From Candidatus Levyibacteriota bacterium (GTDB lineage Bacteria > Patescibacteriota > Microgenomatia > Levybacterales > UBA12049), in the NCBI GenBank assembly GCA_023245475.1, contig JAHFKF010000034.1, positions 1-13,604 on the forward strand: a DNA stretch of 13,604 nucleotides, in the 5' to 3' direction. How positions within the stretch are numbered: the stretch's first letter is position 1; each line of letters begins with the position of its first letter. Below, in pieces: positions 1 to 6,151 of this stretch. Position numbers and translations under genes: made by a program. The notes beneath the pieces are model-generated. The model did no database searches, was not told the DNA's origin, and saw only the letters and a program-made list of their open reading frames with translations.

Positions 1-756
1 TATTACACGTATGCTGGAACCAATGATACGCTCAATCGTGTGGCTCGATATACGTATCAAAATAATGCATTGATTGATGCCGAGATACTTGTTGACGCGA
101 TCCCTGGCAACAGTAATCACAATGGTGGTCGCATCAAGTTTGGTTCAGATAATCTCTTGTATATTACCACGGGCGATGCAGAGGAGCCGTCTCGTGCTCA
201 AGACAAAAATTCACTTGGTGGGAAGATTCTTCGAATAACGACTGATGGCAAAGCTGCTCCTGGCAATGCGTTTAACAACCTCGTTTATTCCTATGGACAT
301 CGTAATCCCCAAGGGCTTGCATGGGATAACGATGGGCGTCTTTGGGCAACTGAGCATGGCAGATCGGGTGTTCAGTCAGGGCTTGATGAGATCAATTTGA
401 TCGTGAATGGCAACAACTATGGCTGGCCGACAATTCAAGGAACAGAGACCAGAGCTGGTATGCAGACTCCTTTCAGAAATTCAGGGAACACGACGTGGGC
501 GCCGGCTGGAGTTGCTTATTATAATGGTAGATTGTTCTTCGGCGGACTTCGTGGACAGACGCTCTATGAAGCGGTGCTTGAAAACGATAAGATTGTTGAT
601 CTCAAAACACATCTTGCTGGCGAGTTTGGCAGAATTCGGGAAGTTATCCTCGGCCCTGACAATATGCTCTATATTACGACCAGCAACCGCGATGGCCGCG
701 GTGTTCCACAAAGTGGGGATGACAAGGTGCTCAAAGTAAATCCAGCCAAGCTATAA
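1..756 (+). CDS. PQQ-dependent sugar dehydrogenase-like beta-propeller protein, 5' truncated
   Basis: The reading frame is open from the first base, so the gene starts upstream of the window; the GTG at 40 is internal. 251 codons remain. The fragment carries the hallmarks of the soluble glucose/sorbosone dehydrogenase (GSDH) family: an HNGGR motif (fragment residues 40-44, containing the catalytic-type His), GHRNPQG (about 99-105), whose Arg-Asn-x-Gln matches PQQ-contacting residues of Acinetobacter sGDH, then TEHG, DEIN and NNYGWP, and a final blade ending GDDKVLKVNP. Family members oxidise aldose sugars outside the cytoplasm using pyrroloquinoline quinone. A signal peptide, if any, lies outside the window. 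CPR genomes generally lack PQQ synthesis (general knowledge), so the cofactor would have to be scavenged or the protein may do something else. The next gene's -10 box starts 5 bp after the stop, and no terminator hairpin is seen. Confidence 0.9.
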   Translation, partial: YYTYAGTNDTLNRVARYTYQNNALIDAEILVDAIPGNSNHNGGRIKFGSDNLLYITTGDAEEPSRAQDKNSLGGKILRITTDGKAAPGNAFNNLVYSYGHRNPQGLAWDNDGRLWATEHGRSGVQSGLDEINLIVNGNNYGWPTIQGTETRAGMQTPFRNSGNTTWAPAGVAYYNGRLFFGGLRGQTLYEAVLENDKIVDLKTHLAGEFGRIREVILGPDNMLYITTSNRDGRGVPQSGDDKVLKVNPAKL

Positions 757-758
757 TA

Positions 759-767
759 TGGTATAAT
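759..767 (+). promoter_or_regulatory. Extended -10 promoter (TGG-TATAAT) for the 776 gene
   Basis: A perfect TATAAT at 762-767 is preceded by the extended-10 dinucleotide TG at 759-760, and it ends 8 bp before the ATG at 776. Transcription would begin about 1-3 nt before the start codon, giving a leaderless or near-leaderless mRNA. No Shine-Dalgarno sequence fits in the gap. No good -35 is visible, which is common for extended -10 promoters. The 20 bases 762-781 recur exactly at 1556-1575. Confidence 0.75.
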
Positions 768-775
768 GCTTCCTT

Positions 776-1519
776 ATGGCACGTCAAGAACGATTACAAC
801 CCATTGCAATAGGAAACTTTGACAGGGCAATTTATACTATATCCGAGGCTGGAGTTCCTGGCATTAGCGATATGGCAAAGAGATCTTTGATTAGGCTAGA
901 TGCTGGCGAATTAGGTCTGCGCACCAACATACCTGATTTTGTCAGCCCCTCGATTACAGGGTTTGTTTTGGATGTAGCTCCTCGTAGTGCAGAGCTACGT
1001 GGTGCTATCATTCTTGACATTGGTAAGATGTGTGAATCTTCAGACGAAAAGATTCAGGCAGATTTAGTGAGAACCTTGGCGGTAGCGGATACCTTTCCTG
1101 ATAATGGGTATCAAGATCGCTTGCATACTGTTTACTCCAATGCTTTAGATACACAAAAAACATGGCTTGAACAGCAAGATTCAAATCCTATTCCATTTGA
1201 TCCTCGAAGCAATAAAAGAGAAGATCTGATTAAACAATTTATGGGAAAGCAGCACTATTCTAGTGATTTTGGGATAGAGGATTGGAACAAGGCCTGTGAT
1301 TTCTGGGCTGATGATCCCGATATGCAGCATCCTAACCTTCCGGGGCTTTCAGATAATATTGGGCAGATGATTTCTATGCGTTATGAATACACCCACTTAC
1401 TCTATGATGCATTCCTAAAAAGTGGGGTAGACTTCTCAAAAAATCCAGCAGACGAACGAGCTAAGTTTATGGCAAATGGCATGGTAGGTATGGTACTTAC
1501 ACGCCCTGACCAAGGCTAG
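776..1519 (+). CDS. Soluble protein of unknown family, first of a tandem paralogous pair
   Basis: A 247-residue protein with no signal peptide or membrane segment, hence probably cytoplasmic. I do not recognise the family. It aligns over its full length with the next gene product. The best conserved blocks are QADL-R-LA-ADTFPD-GY--RLH-VY-NAL--QKTWLE (about residues 95-137), a MG---Y--DFGI-DW--ACD segment (about 156-178) followed by DDP-MQ, and MR-EYT near residue 200 leading to DFSK--ADERA--MA--MVGM-LT at the C-terminus. Acidic and aromatic residues dominate these blocks, and there is no HExxH, Walker or other catalytic signature. The ATG lies 8 bp after a TATAAT box, which supports this start. 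The gap to its paralogue is 50 bp and holds a separate promoter, so the two may be expressed independently. Confidence 0.85.
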   Translation: MARQERLQPIAIGNFDRAIYTISEAGVPGISDMAKRSLIRLDAGELGLRTNIPDFVSPSITGFVLDVAPRSAELRGAIILDIGKMCESSDEKIQADLVRTLAVADTFPDNGYQDRLHTVYSNALDTQKTWLEQQDSNPIPFDPRSNKREDLIKQFMGKQHYSSDFGIEDWNKACDFWADDPDMQHPNLPGLSDNIGQMISMRYEYTHLLYDAFLKSGVDFSKNPADERAKFMANGMVGMVLTRPDQG

Positions 1520-1552
1520 TCATACAATCTAGTGTGTCAAAGACAGTTTCTC

Positions 1553-1561
1553 TGCTATAAT
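1553..1561 (+). promoter_or_regulatory. Extended -10 promoter (TGC-TATAAT) for the 1570 gene
   Basis: TATAAT at 1556-1561, with TG at 1553-1554, ends 8 bp before the ATG at 1570. The geometry and the bases from the -10 through the start codon are identical to those of the paralogue at 762-781, although the sequence further upstream is unrelated. A leaderless transcript is predicted; there is no Shine-Dalgarno sequence. Confidence 0.75.
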
Positions 1562-1569
1562 GCTTCCTT

Positions 1570-2325
1570 ATGGCAAATCATGAACAGCTACAAGAGCTGA
1601 TAACCAATAAATTTAATACGGCGATTTACGGATTGCGTGATGCAAACATACCCGGGGTAAGCGAGATCGCAGATCGGTTCGTAGCGAGAATACGTGATCA
1701 AGAATTACTGGTAGTAGGTAAAACTCCTGCTGCTGTTTGCCCTTCAGTAACCGGTTTTGATCTTGGAGTTGTTCGTCCAATTCCTCATTTGTTGCTTCGT
1801 CCAACAATTGTGATTGATATGGGCAAAGTACTGGAATCTTCAAATGAAACAATGCAAGCAGATTTGATACGAAGCCTTGCCATTGCTGATACCTTCCCGG
1901 ACAAGGGATATGAACATCGATTGCATAGGGTGTATGCGAATGCATTGGAAGTTCAGAAAACTTGGCTTGAAACGCATGACGTAAAGCGCCTTACCTTTGA
2001 TCCTCGCGAAAGGGAGCAAGAGGAAATGCTTCCCCATCTTATGGGGCAAAGACGTTATTATACTGACTTTGGTATAGATGACTGGCGTGCTGCGTGTGAT
2101 AAGGTTGTAGATGACCCTAAAATGCAAAAGCATGCGGCTGCGTTGAGGAATAGTGTAGGGCAGGTCATTACTATGAGGCAGGAGTACACAAAATTTATGT
2201 ATCAAGAATCACTACGCCGGGGGGGAGACTTCTCAAAAAAAACAGCAGATGAACGAGCTGAACTGATGGCTACAGCGATGGTGGGAATGACACTGACTTC
2301 ATTGGGGTTCAAGTCTAATACGTAA
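1570..2325 (+). CDS. Soluble protein of unknown family, second of a tandem paralogous pair
   Basis: A 251-residue protein, roughly half identical by eye to the product of 776-1519 and colinear with it. It has no membrane segment or signal peptide. It keeps all the shared blocks: the ADTFPD-GY core with RLH-VY-NAL and QKTWLE (about residues 97-140), FDPR, the DFGI-DW--ACD block, DDP-MQ, MR-EYT, and the DFSK--ADERA C-terminal block. Differences concentrate in residues 45-85 and in the C-terminal tail, which is a few residues longer. Conservation reaches nucleotide level near the 3' ends (around 1432-1460 versus 2227-2258), so the duplication is either fairly recent or maintained. The stop codon overlaps the converging gene on the minus strand by 11 bp. 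The function is unknown; neither toxin-antitoxin nor protease motifs are visible. Confidence 0.85.
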   Translation: MANHEQLQELITNKFNTAIYGLRDANIPGVSEIADRFVARIRDQELLVVGKTPAAVCPSVTGFDLGVVRPIPHLLLRPTIVIDMGKVLESSNETMQADLIRSLAIADTFPDKGYEHRLHRVYANALEVQKTWLETHDVKRLTFDPREREQEEMLPHLMGQRRYYTDFGIDDWRAACDKVVDDPKMQKHAAALRNSVGQVITMRQEYTKFMYQESLRRGGDFSKKTADERAELMATAMVGMTLTSLGFKSNT

Positions 2326-2839
2326 GAGGAAGGGTTACTTGTGATGCTCCTGGTTGTCCGCTTGGGTTTTCTTCTTCAATCAATAATTTTAGTTTATTGC
2401 CTGTTGGTTGAGAGAAGGTAATTGTTCCGGTATATTCTACTGGTTGATCAGTCATCCAGTCATAACTTGTTGTCAATGTTCCTGTTCCCAGTGTCTGTCC
2501 AGAAGAGTCCTTTAATGTCATCGTTCCTGCCTGTGCTTCAAAGACAGTCCACTTACATTGATTGTTTGTATTGTCTACAATTACGGTAACTGTTACTGGA
2601 GAAGTAATTTGTTGATCTTTTGTTGGACTGACAATTTTTAGGCCATCGCAGCCTTTATATTTATTCGACCCATATCTTTGTGGCATGTGGTTTTTGAATT
2701 GCTTCATGTCTCTTTCTGCTCCATGATCATACCCTACATAGTAACCAATAATGCTTCCAGCAATTCCGAGTGCTACCAAGAGACCAATAATAAACGGCAT
2801 ACGAACATGCAAGTGGTTTATCTTTTTCTGTTTTGCCAT
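2315..2839 (-). CDS. Membrane-anchored protein with Gmad2-like immunoglobulin fold domain
   Basis: A 174-residue protein. A basic N-terminus (MAKQKK) is followed by a single hydrophobic segment at about residues 13-35 that is Gly-rich (GIAGSIIGYYVGYDHG), leaving the rest outside the cell. Residues about 68-174 resemble the Gmad2 domain (immunoglobulin-like, first described in sporulation and germination proteins): an I-SP-----I-SPV start, a central W-VFEAQAGTMTLKDSSG strand pair, a W/F-rich TGTITFSQP strand, and an EENPSGQPG turn before the last strand. Two Cys (about 64 and 94) could form a disulfide. The role is probably in envelope or cell-surface binding; no enzyme motif is present. It converges on the 1570 gene with an 11-bp overlap, so a shared terminator in that gap is not possible. 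Confidence 0.72.
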   Translation of the reverse strand: MAKQKKINHLHVRMPFIIGLLVALGIAGSIIGYYVGYDHGAERDMKQFKNHMPQRYGSNKYKGCDGLKIVSPTKDQQITSPVTVTVIVDNTNNQCKWTVFEAQAGTMTLKDSSGQTLGTGTLTTSYDWMTDQPVEYTGTITFSQPTGNKLKLLIEEENPSGQPGASQVTLPLTY

Positions 2840-2845
2840 ACATTC

Positions 2846-2875
2846 AGTATAGTAACATTTCAGTAAACATTACAA
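2846..2875 (-). promoter_or_regulatory. Promoter TTGTAA-18-TATACT for the 2839 gene
   Basis: On the minus strand the -10 TATACT occupies 2851-2846 and a TTGTAA -35 occupies 2875-2870, with an 18-bp spacer. The -10 ends only 6 bp before the ATG at 2839, which places the transcription start on the A of the start codon. No Shine-Dalgarno sequence is present. Confidence 0.65.
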
Positions 2876-2904
2876 GAGGTATTTCTGAGTAACTAAATAA
2901 TTAC

Positions 2905-3567
2905 TTACTTAGTTGATTTTTTACCCGTGAAGATTTCATGATCTTTCAAAAGCCAGTAAGTGATCGCAAGTACAAGAAGTACACCTATGCCAACATAGCT
3001 ATTTCCTTGTTCTGCAAAGCGTTTGTAGGTTTCTCCTCCTAGATAATACACAAGCATTGGTGGGAGTTCTGCGATCAGTGTTGCCAAAAGAAATTTCCAA
3101 AAACTAATTCGCGTGAGTCCAGCAATATAACTGACAAAATCAATAACGGGTCCAGTTGTAAGTCTCAGCAGAAGGAACGCAAAGAAATGCGTTTTGTGTG
3201 AAAGTTTCTTTTCCCAGGTATGTAATTGTTGCAATGGTACAAATCGTGCAACAATTGGTTCACGAAAGTGACGCGCAAGGAAGAACGCAATAACTGCACC
3301 AATTGTTACACCAATCACGCTATAGATGTATGACCAAAACCAGCCAATGATAGGGATGAGCGCAAAACCTACGAGGCCTCCAGGAATTGGTGGAATCAGC
3401 ATCCCAACAATCCGAATGATGATAATCATAAGTGGTGCGAGCAGGGGATTGGCAATACTCCATTTCGTTAATTCTTCTTCGTGTGCTGGAAGCCAGAAGA
3501 GCATCAAGAGCACGATAATTGCCGTAAAGATTAACGTGATATGAGCAACAAGACGATTTTTATTCAT
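2905..3567 (-). CDS. VTT/DedA-like integral membrane protein (TVP38/TMEM64 family)
   Basis: A 220-residue polytopic membrane protein. TM segments are seen at about residues 9-26, 42-60, 62-98 (broken), 128-150, 157-176 and 188-207. The central region fits the VTT (SNARE-associated/DedA) domain: a P-PGG--GFALIPIIGW re-entrant-type segment, G--IGAVIAFFLARHF, then RLTTGPVIDFVSYIAGLTRIS-WKFL. Members of the wider DedA/TVP38 superfamily act in lipid scramblase or flippase-like and membrane-homeostasis roles; the specific substrate cannot be read here. The C-terminus is short and basic. The gene lies 65 bp upstream of the 2839 promoter region on the same strand, but each gene has its own -10 box. 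Confidence 0.85.
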   Translation of the reverse strand: MNKNRLVAHITLIFTAIIVLLMLFWLPAHEEELTKWSIANPLLAPLMIIIIRIVGMLIPPIPGGLVGFALIPIIGWFWSYIYSVIGVTIGAVIAFFLARHFREPIVARFVPLQQLHTWEKKLSHKTHFFAFLLLRLTTGPVIDFVSYIAGLTRISFWKFLLATLIAELPPMLVYYLGGETYKRFAEQGNSYVGIGVLLVLAITYWLLKDHEIFTGKKSTK

Positions 3568-3577
3568 TAGCGATTCA

Positions 3578-3586
3578 ATTATACCA
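3578..3586 (-). promoter_or_regulatory. Extended -10 promoter (TGG-TATAAT) for the 3567 gene
   Basis: On the minus strand, TGG followed by a perfect TATAAT (3583-3578) ends 10 bp before the ATG at 3567. The leader would be about 3-4 nt, with no Shine-Dalgarno sequence. No convincing -35 is seen. Confidence 0.75.
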
Positions 3587-3616
3587 TTATGTCTTGTTTA
3601 AGATATCCGAGTTCTT

Positions 3617-3655
3617 TATAATAATGCTATGGTTCTCTTTGATAAAGGTCGATAA
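3617..3655 (+). promoter_or_regulatory. TATAAT promoter block with 8-codon ORF (leader peptide or gene remnant)
   Basis: TATAAT at 3617-3622 is followed after 6 bp by an ATG at 3629, the same arrangement as the real start at 4857 (compare 3617-3632 with 4845-4860: only two differences in 16 bases). The ORF from 3629 reads MVLFDKGR and then TAA. In the same frame come a second ATG ORF (3656, MHIHNCPEVKYLLIFTA, TAG) and then the start of the 350-residue gene at 3725. This could be a leader peptide for the downstream gene, a decayed 5' end, or a remnant of a lost gene. Confidence 0.4.
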
Positions 3656-3709
3656 ATGCACATTCATAACTGTCCTGAAGTGAAATATCTTCTTATTTTT
3701 ACTGCCTAG

Positions 3710-3715
3710 TTAGAT
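3710..3715 (+). promoter_or_regulatory. Possible -10 (TTAGAT) for the 3725 gene
   Basis: TTAGAT ends 9 bp before the ATG at 3725, matching the -10-to-start distance seen at other genes in this window. There is no extended-10 motif and no clear -35, and no Shine-Dalgarno sequence precedes the ATG. This is the weakest of the promoter calls. Confidence 0.35.
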
Positions 3716-3724
3716 GTCAATTCT

Positions 3725-4777
3725 ATGGTAGATAAAATTCCAAGCTTATCTAAAAAGCAGTCTGCAATCAAATCTTCTAGTGTATTAGGTTGGATTGATG
3801 AATTCTGGAGGAAAAAGATGGCACCTCAATTAGTTATTGTTTTTTTTGCAGTTCTGCTATCAAACGGTTCTTATATCATTATTACCATATCGAAAAATCC
3901 CAATGAGCGCCCGTGGATATTAGTGATTGCCATTGCAATAGAGTGCTTTATGCTTGGTTTAAGTGTTGTTATACCTATTGTGGTTTATATTAAAAAGAAG
4001 TTAATAGAACAATTGAATAGAAGGATTGAAGAAATCAACAAAAATCCGATACACTCAGCTAGCATTGTTTATGAAGGAGATGCTCAGAAGAAGAAATTAC
4101 TCTATAGTTTATTAGAGGTAGAAGAAGAATATGATAAAAGAAATTGCATTAAACGAAGAACAACAAAAATCAATATAAGAAATATTGGCGGCGTACCTAT
4201 TGATTGTCTCCCCTTATTTTTAGCAAAAAAAGATATCAACGGTGTTGAACGCGCATTGTTTATAGACAAAGCGCCTAGAAATTTTTCTGGCCCTCACATG
4301 GTGTTGCGTCTTCTCAGAGGGGATGGCACTTTTGAAATTAAAAAAAGTAATTACATGTTTCACCAAGCAACTCATTTTGTAGATTTCAATTTTAAATATA
4401 AACTTAATCCACATTCTACAAGAACCAAGTGTATAGTATACGAATACGAGTATCACAATATAGAACCGGATAATCGAACATCCGATGAATTGGCATATTA
4501 TATCTATAAAGGAGAAGTTGTTGAAGAAGGCTGTATGAAGTTTATTGTTACCTTCTCAAAAGATGCTTATCCAAGTGAAGCAGCCCCAACTGCATGGTCT
4601 CCAAATAATAAAGAAAAAATTCCTGGGTATAGCGCGCGATTTCCTGAAGATATACCGAGATCACGGTCTCGAAAAGTGATAAAATTCTTATGGCCGGAGC
4701 GCATAGAAACATCACAAGAAAGCTATGGTTATGGTCTTAAATGGTATTGGGATAAGAAAAGAAGATTGGTTAAGTGA
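3725..4777 (+). CDS. Two-TM membrane protein of unknown family with large cytosolic domain
   Basis: A 350-residue protein. The basic N-terminus (residues 1-32) precedes two TM segments at about 34-54 and 64-89, with the short loop SKNPNERPW between them; a Lys/Arg-rich segment follows (about 90-102). By the positive-inside rule both termini are cytoplasmic. The remaining ~240 residues are a soluble, mixed-charge region, apparently strand-rich in the middle (TTKINIRNIGG; TFEIKKSNYMF; VDFNFKYKL), ending in an aromatic and basic tail (LKWYWDKKRR). I recognise no family and no catalytic motif. The gene looks more AT-rich than its neighbours, with many AAA/AAT/ATA codons, which may indicate foreign origin. 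It is probably monocistronic: an 80-bp gap with a new promoter follows. Two-TM sensor or effector layouts occur in defence proteins, but nothing here supports that assignment specifically. Confidence 0.8.
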   Translation: MVDKIPSLSKKQSAIKSSSVLGWIDEFWRKKMAPQLVIVFFAVLLSNGSYIIITISKNPNERPWILVIAIAIECFMLGLSVVIPIVVYIKKKLIEQLNRRIEEINKNPIHSASIVYEGDAQKKKLLYSLLEVEEEYDKRNCIKRRTTKINIRNIGGVPIDCLPLFLAKKDINGVERALFIDKAPRNFSGPHMVLRLLRGDGTFEIKKSNYMFHQATHFVDFNFKYKLNPHSTRTKCIVYEYEYHNIEPDNRTSDELAYYIYKGEVVEEGCMKFIVTFSKDAYPSEAAPTAWSPNNKEKIPGYSARFPEDIPRSRSRKVIKFLWPERIETSQESYGYGLKWYWDKKRRLVK

Positions 4778-4841
4778 ATATTTGCAAGAAATGATAATAT
4801 AGAAATATGAAGATATACACGTGCCCCATGCATTGTTTTGA

Positions 4842-4850
4842 TGCTACAAT
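4842..4850 (+). promoter_or_regulatory. Extended -10 promoter (TGC-TACAAT) for the copper-type operon
   Basis: TACAAT at 4845-4850, with TG at 4842-4843, ends 6 bp before the ATG at 4857, so transcription is predicted to begin at the start codon itself. No Shine-Dalgarno sequence is present. No clear metal-regulator operator overlaps it. Confidence 0.7.
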
Positions 4851-4856
4851 AATACT

Positions 4857-5873
4857 ATGGATTTAGTCACAATTTTTGTCACAGGATTATTAACAGGAGG
4901 ACTTACGTGTATTGCCGTACAGGGTGGTCTTCTTGCCGCAAGTATTGCGCAGCATTCAATTGAGACACATAAAAGGGTAGAGAAACAAGGCCATGCCTTA
5001 CCACTTTTGGTCTTTGTCCTCGCCAAATTAATTGCCTATACATTGCTTGGGTTTTTATTAGGATGGTTGGGTTCTGTGATGAAGTTATCTCTTACAGCAA
5101 GTGTTATTCTTCAGTTTCTTGTCGTTTTCTTTATGCTTGGAACCGCACTGCATCTTCTTAATGTGCATCCCATTTTTCGGTATTTTGTAATTCAACCTCC
5201 ACGATTTCTTACCAAATTCCTTCGTCGTGAATCAAGGAGTGCAAGTGTTTTTGCTCCAGCAGTTCTTGGTGCATCAACTGTCTTTATCCCATGTGGAACA
5301 ACACAAGCGATGATGGCTCTTGCCGTAGCAACAGGCAATCCATTTCTCGGAGCAACTGTTTTATTTGTGTTTACCTTAGGAACATCACCCGTCTTTTTTA
5401 TTCTTGGGTATTTGGCAACACGTCTTGGCTTATTTTTTCAAAAGGCTTTTCGGAGAATTGCAGCAGCAGCGCTTATTCTCTTAGCACTCTATAATCTTAA
5501 TGGTGCCATTGCGTTAACAGGAAGTCCATGGACACTTTCTTCCGTTGCTCAGCAATTTATCTGTATTTTTGCTTACTGCGGCAGTGAGGGCTTTTCTCAG
5601 CCAGTTAATGAAGCAACAATTACGATAACAAATGATGGCTATACGCCAAATAAATTGGCGGTGAAAGCTGGCTCTGTCGTAACTTTACATTTGCAAAACA
5701 AAGGGGGCAATGGTTGTACGCAAGCCTTAACGATTCCACAATTAAATATTCAAAAGATTGTCCCACTTGGGGCATCTGATACGCTTACATTTACAGCTCC
5801 TGATAAACCAGGAAGCAAGCTTGCCTTTATGTGCAGTATGGGTATGTATCCGGGAGTGATAGATATTATATAA
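4857..5873 (+). CDS. DsbD/SafE-like six-TM protein fused to a C-terminal cupredoxin-like domain
   Basis: A 338-residue fusion. Residues 1-220 are a polytopic membrane module of the cytochrome c biogenesis (DsbD/CcdA-like), UreH/SafE type. It has a glycine-rich first helix GLLTGGLTC ending at Cys18 and a matching FIPCGTTQ motif at Cys146; such Cys pairs in the two symmetric half-repeats relay electrons in DsbD/CcdA proteins, although this branch is often linked to metal export or loading. A hydrophobic final segment leads to a cupredoxin-like beta domain (about 250-338; ITNDGYTPNKLAVKAGSVVTLHLQN) with candidate ligands Cys287, Cys326, Met328 and Met330 (MCSMGM). The usual blue-copper His pair is not obvious, so Cu(I) binding is more likely than a type-1 redox centre (inference). 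It starts an operon with an HMA chaperone and a His-rich anchored protein, which supports copper handling. Confidence 0.85.
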   Translation: MDLVTIFVTGLLTGGLTCIAVQGGLLAASIAQHSIETHKRVEKQGHALPLLVFVLAKLIAYTLLGFLLGWLGSVMKLSLTASVILQFLVVFFMLGTALHLLNVHPIFRYFVIQPPRFLTKFLRRESRSASVFAPAVLGASTVFIPCGTTQAMMALAVATGNPFLGATVLFVFTLGTSPVFFILGYLATRLGLFFQKAFRRIAAAALILLALYNLNGAIALTGSPWTLSSVAQQFICIFAYCGSEGFSQPVNEATITITNDGYTPNKLAVKAGSVVTLHLQNKGGNGCTQALTIPQLNIQKIVPLGASDTLTFTAPDKPGSKLAFMCSMGMYPGVIDII

Positions 5874-5875
5874 CC

Positions 5876-5890
5876 GAGATCGGAGATCTC
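5876..5890 (+). repeat. Short inverted repeat in intergenic gap of the copper-type operon
   Basis: GAGATC (5876-5881) and GATCTC (5885-5890) form a 6-bp inverted repeat with a 3-bp loop, directly after the stop of the transporter gene and before the HMA start. No T-run follows, so it is not a standard terminator. It could be an mRNA hairpin that adjusts processing or translation of the HMA gene, or it may be chance. Confidence 0.3.
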
Positions 5891-5895
5891 AGAAC

Positions 5896-5900
5896 GGAGA
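5896..5900 (+). promoter_or_regulatory. Shine-Dalgarno sequence (GGAGA) for the HMA gene
   Basis: GGAGA ends 7 bp before the ATG at 5908, a normal Shine-Dalgarno spacing. It is one of only two convincing ribosome-binding sites in the window and sits at an operon-internal gene, which contrasts with the leaderless starts elsewhere. Confidence 0.65.
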
Positions 5901-5907
5901 ACGAACT

Positions 5908-6123
5908 ATGAGAACGGTTACTTTTACCATAGGGAAAATGGATTGTGCGAGTTGTGCATTTGCAATTGATGGTGATTTGGAGGACACAGCAGGTATTTCA
6001 GAATCAAAGACAAATTATGTCAAACAGCAAACGACAGTAACGTTTGATCCAAAAAAAATAACCCCTGAAAAGATTATTGCGATTATTAAAACATTGGAGT
6101 ATGATGCGGTAATCGCTGAATAA
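5908..6123 (+). CDS. Heavy-metal-associated (HMA) domain protein, CopZ-like copper chaperone
   Basis: A 71-residue single-domain protein, the normal size for free-standing HMA/CopZ/Atx1 chaperones. The metal site is the CxxC in KMDCASCA (Cys13, Cys16) after the first strand. It is followed by helix 1 (AIDGDLEDTAGI), strand 2-3 (TNYVKQQTTVTFDPKK), helix 2 (TPEKIIAIIKTLEY) and a last strand (DAVIAE), the complete ferredoxin-like fold. Such proteins bind Cu(I) in the cytoplasm and hand it to a membrane transporter. The neighbour 34 bp upstream has a cupredoxin tail, and the His-rich anchored protein is 28 bp downstream, so it probably delivers copper within this operon. No copper P-type ATPase is present in the window. 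The specific metal is inferred, not shown. Confidence 0.9.
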   Translation: MRTVTFTIGKMDCASCAFAIDGDLEDTAGISESKTNYVKQQTTVTFDPKKITPEKIIAIIKTLEYDAVIAE

Positions 6124-6151
6124 ATGTTTTGTCATTGCGAGCTAAGATATT

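Noticed and set aside
481..711. Antisense ORF within the sugar dehydrogenase gene and similar antisense ORFs (for example 1613-1945, 1840-2205, 6903-7181)
   Set aside because: They lie inside well-supported genes, have no -10 box at the window's usual spacing, and their products show no family features.
776..2325. Toxin-antitoxin pair
   Set aside because: The two proteins are homologous to each other, of equal size and each with its own promoter, which does not fit a toxin-antitoxin module.
3629..3715. Stop-codon reassignment joining the mini-ORFs to the 3725 gene
   Set aside because: It would require both TAA and TAG to be read as sense, while TAA, TAG and TGA all end clear genes elsewhere in the window.
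3725..4777. CBASS-type or other defence effector
   Set aside because: Only the two-TM layout is suggestive; no nucleotidyltransferase, sensor or other defence gene is adjacent and no effector motif is visible.
6131..6142. GTCATTGCGAGC as a dispersed-repeat element before the 6152 gene
   Set aside because: It matches the start of a common bacterial repeat, but only 12 bases are present and no inverted partner follows, so it is noted only as a possible remnant.
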